Origin: Candidatus Faecalibacterium faecigallinarum
GTDB lineage: Bacteria > Bacillota > Clostridia > Oscillospirales > Ruminococcaceae
Assembly: GCA_019119685.1 (NCBI GenBank)
Contig: DWWN01000060.1
Span: forward strand, 1-64,000
Length of the DNA: 64,000 nt
Reading direction: 5' to 3'
How positions within the stretch are numbered: position 1 is the first letter of the stretch; every line of letters starts with the position of its first letter. The notes beneath the pieces are model-generated. The model searched no databases. It was not told the origin of the DNA and saw only the letters and a list, made by a program, of their open reading frames with translations. This document shows, piece after piece, positions 43,817 to 51,893 of this stretch. The position numbers and the translations under genes were made by a program.

Positions 43817-45100
43817 TCATTCCTCCGTTTCAGCCCCGTCGGGCAGGATCTTGACGTAGGCCGCCCGGTCCGGCTGCAGGATGGCCTGCAGGGCCGCGTC
43901 GGCGTCGTCGGCGGTCAGGCCCGCCAGCATTTCCACCTGCTGGGGCACCGTCTGGCCCAGCAGGGCAAAGTCCGCCATCTGGCTGGCGGCGTCCTCGACG
44001 TTTTCGAGATTTTCCACCAGCTGGCCGTATTTTTCGTTCTTGCACAGGGTAAAGACCTCCCGGTCCACCCCTTCGGCCCGGATGCGCTCGATCTCCTCCA
44101 GCAGCATCTGCCGAACGGTGTCGGGCTGGTCGCTCTCGCCGGTGAACAGGATGCAGCAGCACCCGTCCACCCGCAGCACCTCGCCCCCAAAGCCGGGGTT
44201 GACCAGCCCTTCGTCGTACAGGCGGCGGTACAGGGTGGACATCCCACCGCACAGGCAGCAGAGGATCAGGTCGTACAGCGCCTCGGTGCGGCCGTCGCCG
44301 GGGGCCAGGGGCACCTCCTTGTAGCCGATGCCGAAGCAGGGCTTGGCCACCGCCATGCGCAGGGTCTTTTCGGTCCGGACCAGGGTCATGGGCTCGTCGT
44401 CGCAGATGCGCTGGGCGGCGGGGGCCGCGGCGGGCTTGTCCAGCCCGGCCCGGGCGCAGGCGTCCAGCACCTGCCGGGCGGTCAGGTTGCCGGCAGCCGC
44501 CAGCACCAGATTGGAGGGCGCATAAAACGCCTTGCAGCAGTCGTAGAGCATGGCCGGGGTGATGCGGGCGATGCTCTCGCAGGTGCCCGCGATGTCGCTG
44601 CGGATGGGGTGGCCATGGTACAGGCACTGGCACAGCTCGGTGACGAGCCGCCAGTCGGGGCTGTCCTCGTACATTTTGATCTCCTGCGCGATGATGCCCT
44701 GTTCCTTGGCCACCGTCTCGTCGGTGAAATAGGGATGGGTCAGCATCCCCAGCAGGACGTCCAGGCTCTCGTCCACCGCGCTGGTGGCCGAGAAGTAATA
44801 GCAGGTGCGGTCAAAGCTGGTGAACGCGTTGGCGTTGGCGCCGGTGCGCGCAAATTTGGCAAAGGCGTCCCCTTCCTGGTCCTCGAACATTTTGTGTTCC
44901 AGGTAATGGGCCACGCCGGCCGGCAGGGTCAATTCCTGTTCGCCGAGGCGGAAATGGACGTCGATGGAGCCGAATTTGGCCGCCACGATGGCGTGGGCGG
45001 CGGCGTAGCCCGGCATGGGCCGGACCAGGACGGTCAGGCCCGAAGGCAGGACGTAGCGCTCGTTGCCGGCGCAGTCCAGCACAGCCAGATGTTCAGGCAT
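43817..45100 (-). CDS. M16-family zinc peptidase, YfmH type
   Basis: 427 residues. The inverted zinc motif HYLEHKMFEDQ (HxxEH) is near residue 54 and the third ligand Glu lies in AQEIKMYEDSPDW. Insulinase/processing-peptidase fold. In Bacillus YfmH and YfmF act together and have been linked to EF-P 5-aminopentanol modification. It overlaps the yfmF-type gene by 8 bases, so the pair is coupled. Confidence 0.9.
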   Translation of the reverse strand: MPEHLAVLDCAGNERYVLPSGLTVLVRPMPGYAAAHAIVAAKFGSIDVHFRLGEQELTLPAGVAHYLEHKMFEDQEGDAFAKFARTGANANAFTSFDRTCYYFSATSAVDESLDVLLGMLTHPYFTDETVAKEQGIIAQEIKMYEDSPDWRLVTELCQCLYHGHPIRSDIAGTCESIARITPAMLYDCCKAFYAPSNLVLAAAGNLTARQVLDACARAGLDKPAAAPAAQRICDDEPMTLVRTEKTLRMAVAKPCFGIGYKEVPLAPGDGRTEALYDLILCCLCGGMSTLYRRLYDEGLVNPGFGGEVLRVDGCCCILFTGESDQPDTVRQMLLEEIERIRAEGVDREVFTLCKNEKYGQLVENLENVEDAASQMADFALLGQTVPQQVEMLAGLTADDADAALQAILQPDRAAYVKILPDGAETEE

Positions 45101-46373
45101 AGGGCCCCTCCTTCCTTGTCAAAAGATAGCTGACCGAGAGGCTGAACCGGCGCAGCACGGCCCGGACCTGCTCCTCGGTGACGGCGGCCAGGTCCGCGCG
45201 GGCCTGGGCCGGGGTGGTGATGGCGCCGCCCCGGATGATCTCCATGCCGTACCAGCTCTCGATGCCGCCGAGGGAATCCTCGATGCCCTCCAGCCCGGCG
45301 ATCAGGCCGCGGCGGCAGTCCTCCAGTTCCTGGGTGGTGATGGGCCCGGTGCACAACGCGGCCAGCTCCTCGAGGATGGCCTCCTCGGCCCGGGCGGCGT
45401 TGCCCGGCTCGATGCCGCTGGAAACGGTCATGCTGCCGGTAAAGCTCTGGAAAGAGGAGGAGCAGTAATAGCACAGGTGGTCCCGCTCCCGCACATGGAG
45501 GAACAGCCGGCTGGTGACGCTGCCGCCGTACAGAGCCATGGCCAGACGGCAGGCCGCCATGTCGGCCAGGTCCATGGGCTGGCCCAGGGTAAAGGCCATG
45601 CAGAGCTTGGCCTGGACCATATCGAAGTGTTCGGTCCGGTGGACGGGGGTCTGGCGGGGCATGGCCCCAAAGGGGGCCAGGGGGACGGGCTGCCGGCGGA
45701 TGGCCGCCAGCTCGGCCAGAAAGGCCCGGACCACCCGGTCCGTCTCGGCGGGGGTGCAGCCCAGCACCATCAGCTCGATGGAGGCGGTGCGCAGCATCTC
45801 GAAGTAGGCCGCGGCCAGGTCCGCCCCGGTCACGGCGTCCAGCTCATCGAGGCAGCCTTCCTGCCGGATGCCCATGGGGCTGTCGCCGAAAAAGAGGCGG
45901 GCGGTCTGGCGCATACAATACAAACGCTTGTCGTTCAGTTCGTCCTCGAGGGACTGGCGCAGCATCTGCTTTTCGATGGCCACGGCCTCGGGGTCGAAGC
46001 CGCCGTCCGCGATGCAAGGGTGGAACGCCACCCCCAGGGCCAGCTCGGTGTAGGCGGCGCAGAGGTCCTCTCCGGCCAGGGCAAAGCGGTCCTTGATGCC
46101 GGTGACGCTGATGCAGACGTTGCGGTTGGCCCCCATGGGGCGGCCGTCCACCGTCAGGTCGGCCCCGTACAGCCGGGCCAGCTTTTTGGTCAGGCCGGTC
46201 ATGTCGGGGCAGCCGGCGTACCCCCGCTCCATGACCAGGGGCAGCAGGGCGTGGGCCGTGGCGCTCTCGCGCCGGATGGGAAAGGTGAAGTGGATGCTGA
46301 TCCGGCAGCGGTTGAGCTTTTCGGCCGGGTCCCAGGAGAGATGCACCCCAGGTGCAAGCTGTTTTCGTTCCAA
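45093..46373 (-). CDS. M16-like partner without zinc site, YfmF type
   Basis: 426 residues with the same fold as its neighbour, but the zinc motif is replaced: where HxxEH should be, the sequence reads HALLPLVMERG. It is therefore the non-catalytic half of a heterodimer, as in mitochondrial processing peptidase. TTG start at 46373 after GGAGGATACCA. Confidence 0.88.
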   Translation of the reverse strand: MERKQLAPGVHLSWDPAEKLNRCRISIHFTFPIRRESATAHALLPLVMERGYAGCPDMTGLTKKLARLYGADLTVDGRPMGANRNVCISVTGIKDRFALAGEDLCAAYTELALGVAFHPCIADGGFDPEAVAIEKQMLRQSLEDELNDKRLYCMRQTARLFFGDSPMGIRQEGCLDELDAVTGADLAAAYFEMLRTASIELMVLGCTPAETDRVVRAFLAELAAIRRQPVPLAPFGAMPRQTPVHRTEHFDMVQAKLCMAFTLGQPMDLADMAACRLAMALYGGSVTSRLFLHVRERDHLCYYCSSSFQSFTGSMTVSSGIEPGNAARAEEAILEELAALCTGPITTQELEDCRRGLIAGLEGIEDSLGGIESWYGMEIIRGGAITTPAQARADLAAVTEEQVRAVLRRFSLSVSYLLTRKEGPYA

Positions 46374-46393
46374 TGGTATCCTCCGTGTCAGGG

Positions 46394-47233
46394 TCAGCCC
46401 AGCTGGCTGACCGCAAGGAATTCTTCCAGCGAAAGGCCGCTGGAAGCGATGGCGCGGGCATTTTCGACCCCCACATACCGCCAGCGCCAGGGCTCGAACA
46501 CCATGCCGGTGGCGGCCTGGCGGTCCTCCGGCCAGCGCAGGATGAAGCCGTAGTCAGCGGCGTAGGCCGACAGCCAGCGGAAAGCGTCGGTGTTGGCAAA
46601 GCCGGTATCCATCGTGTCGTAGCCTTCGGCCAGGATGGACGCCGCCAGGCCGGTGACGCTCTCGTTGCAGCCGGGCCGGGGCACGATGGAAGCCGCCCGG
46701 GCGTCCGCGTCGGCGTCGCTCATCCCGCTGTCCAGATAGCCCTGTTTGCGGGCGTCGAACGCCTGCTGGGCCTGCTCGGGGGTCTGGTACCCTTCCGCCA
46801 GGTGCAGCTGGATGCCCACTTCCCCGGCCGCGGCGGCCATGGCGCGGTAGGCAGCGGCGGCCGCCTGTTCCAGCTGCTGGCCGGTGGCGTCGTCCGCCGT
46901 GGCCAGGGTGGGGGCAGGGGTCTCGGTCAGGGGCAGGTTGTTGTTCACCAGCACCAGGTAGGGGTCGGCGGGGTCGCAGACATAGCCGGACAGGTCGTAG
47001 CTGGGGGCGGTGAATTCCTGCCGGCCCCCCAGCAAAGCCCCGGCCCGGGGCAGCACCCAGAGGATGAGCCCGGTCATCAGCCCCACCGCCGCGCCGCAGG
47101 CCGACAAAAAAAGGACCCAGTTGCGGATCAGGCGCAGCCGTTTGCGCCGGCGGCGGGCCAGCCACTGCTCCCGCGTCAGGCGCGGCCGGCCAGCCGGCTC
47201 GGCCGCAGGGCGTTGTCTTTGTTGTTGTTCCAT
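46394..47233 (-). CDS. VanY/M15B-type membrane protein lacking the zinc ligands
   Basis: 279 residues. A charged N-terminus and one membrane segment (about 39-61) are followed by a D-alanyl-D-alanine carboxypeptidase fold. Family zinc motif SEHxTGLAxD reads NESVTGLAAS at 190-199, so His becomes Ser192 and Asp becomes Ser199. The final EPWH reads EPWR at 247-250, so the third ligand is Arg. Glu247 is kept. Catalysis by the usual mechanism is not possible. The intact length, promoter and ribosome site argue for a maintained, non-enzymatic role. Confidence 0.85.
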   Translation of the reverse strand: MEQQQRQRPAAEPAGRPRLTREQWLARRRRKRLRLIRNWVLFLSACGAAVGLMTGLILWVLPRAGALLGGRQEFTAPSYDLSGYVCDPADPYLVLVNNNLPLTETPAPTLATADDATGQQLEQAAAAAYRAMAAAAGEVGIQLHLAEGYQTPEQAQQAFDARKQGYLDSGMSDADADARAASIVPRPGCNESVTGLAASILAEGYDTMDTGFANTDAFRWLSAYAADYGFILRWPEDRQAATGMVFEPWRWRYVGVENARAIASSGLSLEEFLAVSQLG

Positions 47234-47291
47234 GATCGAAAGCTCCACGCTTTGGTAAAGTTGCTTTGTTTTGGGTGAAACCCATGGGGTT

Positions 47292-47320
47292 AGTATACCT
47301 CTTTTGGCCTTTTCTGTAAA
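47292..47320 (-). promoter_or_regulatory. Promoter of the VanY-like gene
   Basis: On the minus strand TTTACA (47320-47315) and TATACT (47297-47292) are 17 bp apart. It lies between the blaI-type gene stop and the start at 47233. Confidence 0.82.
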
Positions 47321-47346
47321 CAGGCGAATTTGCGGAGGGGTCCCGC

Positions 47347-47769
47347 TCAAAAGAACACGTCGTAGCTGTCGTACTCCTCCGCCTCGGCCCGCTTGGCCTC
47401 GATCACGGCGGCCGCCTGGGCCAGCTGGCCGGGGGTGGCCCCGCACTCGCTGACCAGGGCCCGCACCGCGGCCGCCAGGTCGCCGCCGAACAGGGTGTCC
47501 AGCCGCTGGCGCATACAGGCCACGCCGTAGGCCCGCCGGGTGACGGTGGGGGTGTAGACGTTGTGGTTGGCCTCCTTGGCGGCGGTCAGCCAGCCCTTGG
47601 CCTCCAGCCGCGTTAAAAAAGTCAGGACGGTGCCCCCCGTCCAGCCGCGGCCTTCCAGCCGGCGGCACACCTCGCGCCGGGTGACGGGCTGGGGGGTGTC
47701 CCACACCGCCAGAAGGACCTGTTCCTCCGCCGCCGAGAGGGGTTTGCAGCGCGCTGGTATCCCGTACAT
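47347..47769 (-). CDS. BlaI/MecI/CopY-family repressor
   Basis: 140 residues from the ATG at 47769 after AAAGGAGAGAGG. Winged-helix start LSAAEEQVLLAVWDTPQPVTRREVC with TVLTFLTRLEAKGWL; the C-terminal helical region mediates dimerisation. No BlaR1/MecR1 sensor gene is adjacent, so the signal for inactivation is unknown. Its promoter carries a TACA/TGTA palindrome typical of BlaI/MecI targets. Confidence 0.92.
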   Translation of the reverse strand: MYGIPARCKPLSAAEEQVLLAVWDTPQPVTRREVCRRLEGRGWTGGTVLTFLTRLEAKGWLTAAKEANHNVYTPTVTRRAYGVACMRQRLDTLFGGDLAAAVRALVSECGATPGQLAQAAAVIEAKRAEAEEYDSYDVFF

Positions 47770-47793
47770 GGGTCCTCTCTCCTTTTCTTTTGC

Positions 47794-47845
47794 ATACATT
47801 TGTATTTGTTTTGCCCATTATACCACCTTTGCAGGCGGCCTGCAA
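47794..47845 (-). promoter_or_regulatory. Autoregulated promoter of the BlaI-type gene
   Basis: On the minus strand TTGCAG (47845-47840) and TATAAT (47822-47817) are 17 bp apart. ATACA-N2-TGTAT (47794-47805) lies just past the start site and matches BlaI/MecI operators. A perfect palindrome, TTGCAGGC-G-GCCTGCAA (47829-47845), covers the -35. Confidence 0.78.
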
Positions 47846-47887
47846 GGGCGGTTTTGGGGTTGAAACGGGGCTTTTTGGCTCTATCTC

Positions 47888-47899
47888 ATACAGTTGTAT
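47888..47899. promoter_or_regulatory. Second ATACA-N2-TGTAT operator, upstream of serC
   Basis: A perfect second copy of the same 12-bp operator (ATACAGTTGTAT). A weaker CACATTTGTG palindrome follows at 47922-47931. It is about 90 bases upstream of the serC promoter and about 70 upstream of the blaI-type promoter. Confidence 0.65.
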
Positions 47900-47985
47900 G
47901 CAATATTGTACGCATATAGCGCACATTTGTGTGTTCTGTGGCCGCACACCCCCGGCGCAGGCTCTCTTTTTGTGCAAAAGGGCTC

Positions 47986-48015
47986 TTGTTTTTGGGCCGC
48001 CAAAACCTTTATACT
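47986..48015 (+). promoter_or_regulatory. Promoter of serC-serA
   Basis: TTGTTT at 47986-47991, 18 bp, then TATACT at 48010-48015. The leader is about 55 bases. Confidence 0.6.
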
Positions 48016-48078
48016 ATTCATGCGGCGCGGGCCAGCAGCCCCGTCCCGCGGCAAGCTAAGAGAAAGAGGGAATGTACC

Positions 48079-49161
48079 ATGGCTAGAGTATACAATTTCA
48101 GCGCCGGGCCCAGCATGCTGCCCGAGCAGGTGCTTAAGACGGCCCAGGCCGAGATGCTGGACTACCACGGCAGCGGCCAGAGCGTGATGGAAATGAGCCA
48201 CCGCAGCAAGTGGTTCGAGGACATCATACAGAACACCGAGGCCAGCCTGCGCCGGCTGATGCAGATCCCCGACAACTACAAGATCGGCTTTTTCCAGGGC
48301 GGCGCGACCCAGCAGTTCGCCATGGTGCCCCTGAACTTTATGACCACCGGCAAGGCCAACTACATCGTCACCGGCAACTTCTCCAATCTGGCCGCCAAAG
48401 AGGCCGCCAAGTTCGGCGAGGCGAAGGTGGTCGCCTCCAGCAAGGACAAGAACTTCACCTATATCCCCGACGTCAGCGCCATCCCCTACGACTCCGACGC
48501 CAGCTACATCCACATCTGCCAGAACAACACCATTTTCGGCACCCAGTATGTGGAGATCCCCCAGGTGGAGGGCATCCCTCTGGTGGCGGACATGAGCTCG
48601 ATGATCCTGTCCCGCCCGGTGGACGTGACGAAATACGGCTGCATCTACTTCGGCGTCCAGAAAAACGTCGCCCCCGCCGGCATGGCCATCGCCATCATCC
48701 GGGAGGACCTGCTGGGCCATGCCGCCGACACCGTCCCCACCATGATGAACTACACCACCCTCATCAACAAGGACAGCATGTACAACACGCCTCCCTGCTG
48801 GTGCATCTACATGACCGGCCTGGTGCTGGACTACCTCGAGCATGAGGTGGGCGGCCTGGCGGCCATGCAGCAGATCAACGAGGCCAAGGCCAAGGTGCTG
48901 TATGACTACCTCGACAGCCAGAACTTCTATAAGAACCCCGTCGAGCCCCGCTACCGCAGCACCATGAACGTCACCTTTACCAGCCCCGACCCCGACACCG
49001 ACAAAAAGTTCTGCGCCGAGGCCACTGCCGCCGGCCTGGTCAACCTGAAGGGCCACCGGCTGGTGGGCGGGATGCGCGCCTCCATCTACAACGCCATGCC
49101 CCCCGCCGGCATCGACAAGCTGGTGGAATTTATGGAAGCGTTCCGCAAAGCCAACGCCTGA
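48079..49161 (+). CDS. serC: Phosphoserine aminotransferase
   Basis: 360 residues from the ATG at 48079 after GAGGG. PLP enzyme; starts MARVYNFSAGPSMLPEQVL. The Lys that binds PLP is in FGVQKNVAPAGMAIAII, and GMRASIYNAMP is the conserved end. It makes 3-phosphoserine from 3-phosphohydroxypyruvate. serA follows after 18 bases, so the order is serC-serA. serB is not in the window. Confidence 0.97.
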   Translation: MARVYNFSAGPSMLPEQVLKTAQAEMLDYHGSGQSVMEMSHRSKWFEDIIQNTEASLRRLMQIPDNYKIGFFQGGATQQFAMVPLNFMTTGKANYIVTGNFSNLAAKEAAKFGEAKVVASSKDKNFTYIPDVSAIPYDSDASYIHICQNNTIFGTQYVEIPQVEGIPLVADMSSMILSRPVDVTKYGCIYFGVQKNVAPAGMAIAIIREDLLGHAADTVPTMMNYTTLINKDSMYNTPPCWCIYMTGLVLDYLEHEVGGLAAMQQINEAKAKVLYDYLDSQNFYKNPVEPRYRSTMNVTFTSPDPDTDKKFCAEATAAGLVNLKGHRLVGGMRASIYNAMPPAGIDKLVEFMEAFRKANA

Positions 49162-49179
49162 GCGCAGGGAGGAAAAAGT

Positions 49180-50340
49180 ATGTTTACCATCCAGACACTG
49201 AACGCCATCAGCCCGGTGGGGCTGGCGAAGCTGCCCAAAAACCTGTTCGAGGTGGCGGTGGAGACCGACGCCCCCGACGGCATCCTGGTGCGCAGCGCCG
49301 ACTTGCTGAACGCAGACTTCAAGGAGAACCTGCTGGCCATCGCCCGGGCGGGCGCAGGCGTCAACAACATCCCCCTCGACCGGTGCAGCGAACAGGGCAT
49401 TGTGGTCTTTAACACCCCCGGCGCCAACGCCAACGCCGTGGCCGAGTTGGTGGTGGGTATGCTGATCGCCGGCAGCCGCAACGTGCCGGCGGCCGCGGCC
49501 TGGACCCAGGACCTGGCCGGGGACCCCAACCTGAAAAAAGACGTCGAAAAGGGCAAAAAGCAGTTCGTGGGCAACGAGATTGCCGGCAAGACCCTCGGCG
49601 TCATCGGCCTGGGGGCCATCGGCTCCCGCGTGGCCAACTGCGCGCTGAGCCTGGGCATGGAGGTCTACGGCTACGACCCCTACATCTCCATCGACGCCGC
49701 CTGGAACCTGAGCCGCCGGGTGCACCACTGCGTCAATCTGAACGATATGCTGCCCCTGTGCGACTATCTGACCATCCATGTGCCCTACCTGCCCACCACC
49801 CGCGACACCATCAACGCCCAGACCCTGGCCCTGTGCAAGGACGGCGTCAAGGTGCTGAACTACGCCCGCGGCGAGCTGGTGAACAACGCGGCCATCCTCG
49901 ACGCGCTGGAAAGCGGCAAGGTGTCGGCCTACATGACCGACTTTGCCGCCGAGGAGCTGCTGGGCAAGCCCGGCGTCATCTGCACCCCGCACCTGGGCGC
50001 CTCCACCCCCGAAGCCGAGGACAACTGCGCCATTATGGCCGCGCAGGAGCTGAGCGACTACCTGCGCAACGGCAACATCACCCACTCGGTGAATATGCCC
50101 GACGTGCAGCAGCCCCGCGCGGGCGGACGCCGCATCTGCGTCATCCACCGCAACGAGCCGGGCGTCATCAGCCAGATCACCGCCCTGACCACCGCCGCCG
50201 GCCTGAACATCGAGAACATGGTCAACAAGTCCAAAAAAGACATGGCCTACACCATGCTGGACGTCACCGGCACCACCGACGGCACCCTCCGGGAGAAGCT
50301 CTCCGGCATCCCCGCCGTCATCCGGGTGCGCATCCTGTAA
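49180..50340 (+). CDS. serA: D-3-phosphoglycerate dehydrogenase
   Basis: 386 residues. The NAD-binding motif is TLGVIGLGAIGSRVAN near residue 146; catalytic Arg, Glu and His lie in YARGELVN, ADFAAEELL and TPHLGASTPEAE. A C-terminal ACT domain (RRICVIHRNEPGVISQITAL) suggests serine feedback. First step of serine synthesis. GGGAGG precedes the ATG. Confidence 0.96.
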   Translation: MFTIQTLNAISPVGLAKLPKNLFEVAVETDAPDGILVRSADLLNADFKENLLAIARAGAGVNNIPLDRCSEQGIVVFNTPGANANAVAELVVGMLIAGSRNVPAAAAWTQDLAGDPNLKKDVEKGKKQFVGNEIAGKTLGVIGLGAIGSRVANCALSLGMEVYGYDPYISIDAAWNLSRRVHHCVNLNDMLPLCDYLTIHVPYLPTTRDTINAQTLALCKDGVKVLNYARGELVNNAAILDALESGKVSAYMTDFAAEELLGKPGVICTPHLGASTPEAEDNCAIMAAQELSDYLRNGNITHSVNMPDVQQPRAGGRRICVIHRNEPGVISQITALTTAAGLNIENMVNKSKKDMAYTMLDVTGTTDGTLREKLSGIPAVIRVRIL

Positions 50341-50363
50341 AAGCGCCCCTCCCCTGAACGCCA

Positions 50364-50407
50364 ACAGCCCCCGCCTTTCCCAAGTGGAAGGACGGGGGCT
50401 GTTTTTT
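50364..50407. terminator. Bidirectional terminator between serA and murE
   Basis: ACAGCCCCCG (50364-50373) pairs with CGGGGGCTGT (50393-50402), followed by TTTTTT. A shorter T-rich stretch lies on the other strand. Confidence 0.9.
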
Positions 50408-50411
50408 GGCT

Positions 50412-51893
50412 TTATTCCAGGTTGATCTCTTTGGCGTATTCTTCCAGCAGCTCGCGCTCGAGGAAGGGGGTCTTGACCCCCATGCGGTCCCGGTAGGTCT
50501 CGTGGCCCTTGCCGATGACGGCAATCAGGTCGCCGGGCTGGGCGTGGTCCACCGCGTAGTGCAGCGCGTCCAGCCGGTCGGGGATCTCGACGAACTTGGC
50601 ATCGGGGTTGCCTTTCAGCATCCCCTGCCGGATGTCGGCCAGGATGTCCTCCACCTTTTCAAAGCGGTTGTTGTCCTCGGTCAGGATGGAGAAGTCCGCC
50701 ATTTTGGCGCAGATCTCCCCCATGCCGTACCGGCGCAGCTTGGAGCGGTTGCCCCCGCAGCCGAACACCACCACCAGACGGTGGGGGTGGTAGGCCCGCA
50801 GGGTGGTCAGCAGGCTCTCGGTGGACACTTCGTTGTGGGCGTAGTCCAACAGGATGGTGAATTTTTTGCTGATGGGCACCAGCTCCACCCGGCCCTTGAC
50901 CACGCAGCGGCCCAGGCCGTCGTGGATGGCGCTGTCGGGCAGGCCCAGTTCCCGGCCCACCGCCAGGGCGGCCAGCGCGTTGTAGACGCTGAACTCGCCC
51001 GGCATATTCACCTTGACGTCCATCTCATCCTTGCCGCTGACGTGGAAGGCCACGCCCAGAAAGTCGTGGTCCCGCAGCAGGCGGCAGTCCGAAGCGCGGT
51101 AATCGGCCTGCTGGTGCATCCCGTAGGTCACCAGGCGGCAGGTGTGGCCTTCCAGCAGGGCCTCGGTGTTGGGGTCGTCCGCATTGACGATGCCCAGGCT
51201 GCACCGCTGGAACAGCTGGCCCTTCCAGCTGCGGTATTCCTCAAAGCTGGCGTGCTCGCCGGGGCCGATGTGGTCGGGAGAAAGATTGGTGAACACCCCC
51301 ACGTCGTAGTGGATGCCCCCCACCCGGTCCATCATCAGGCCCTGGCTGGACACTTCCATCACCACCGTGTCACACCCGGCGTCCACAAAGGTGCGGAAGA
51401 TCTTCTGCAGCTCGTAGCTCTCGGGGGTGGTGTTGGCGGTGTCCTCGTGGCGGCCCATGTAGTACACGCCGTTGGTGCCGATCATGCCCACCTTGTGCCC
51501 GGCGGCTTCCAGCACGCTGCGGATCATGTGGGCGGTGGTGGTCTTGCCCTTGGTGCCGGTGACGCCGATCATGGTCATCTGGCGGGAAGGGTTGCCGAAC
51601 AGGTTGGCGCTCATCAGGGCCATGGCATGGCGGCTGCTGGCCACCTTGAGGACCGTGACCCCTTCCAGCCCGGTCAGGTCGATGTCGTGCTGGATGACCA
51701 GGGCCGCCGCCCCTTTGGCGGCGCAGTCGGCCGCAAAGTCGTGGCTGTCCCGCTGGGTGCCCACGATGCAGACGAACAGCACCCCCGGGGCGGCCTTGCG
51801 GCTGTCGTAAATGACATCGGTGATCTCGGTGTCCATGCTGCCCTGTACCAGGGTGCAGTCCACCCCCTGCGTCAACGCGGATAACTTCATCAT
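50412..51893 (-). CDS. murE: MurE-type UDP-MurNAc-tripeptide ligase
   Basis: 493 residues. ATP site GVTGTKGKTTTAHM near residue 107, carbamylated Lys in FEEYRSWKGQLF, and LDYAHN. It adds the third stem residue to UDP-MurNAc-dipeptide. The DAP-specific DNPR motif reads DNNR here (EDNNRFEK): the Arg that binds DAP is kept, the Pro is lost. DAP ligase is the best call given lysA in the window. It overlaps ftsQ by 4 bases (ATGA). Confidence 0.9.
   Translation of the reverse strand: MMKLSALTQGVDCTLVQGSMDTEITDVIYDSRKAAPGVLFVCIVGTQRDSHDFAADCAAKGAAALVIQHDIDLTGLEGVTVLKVASSRHAMALMSANLFGNPSRQMTMIGVTGTKGKTTTAHMIRSVLEAAGHKVGMIGTNGVYYMGRHEDTANTTPESYELQKIFRTFVDAGCDTVVMEVSSQGLMMDRVGGIHYDVGVFTNLSPDHIGPGEHASFEEYRSWKGQLFQRCSLGIVNADDPNTEALLEGHTCRLVTYGMHQQADYRASDCRLLRDHDFLGVAFHVSGKDEMDVKVNMPGEFSVYNALAALAVGRELGLPDSAIHDGLGRCVVKGRVELVPISKKFTILLDYAHNEVSTESLLTTLRAYHPHRLVVVFGCGGNRSKLRRYGMGEICAKMADFSILTEDNNRFEKVEDILADIRQGMLKGNPDAKFVEIPDRLDALHYAVDHAQPGDLIAVIGKGHETYRDRMGVKTPFLERELLEEYAKEINLE

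Noticed and set aside
47234-47977. N-terminal extension of the VanY-like frame
   Set aside because: It overlaps the BlaI-type gene and the operators; ATG at 47233 with its own promoter is better.
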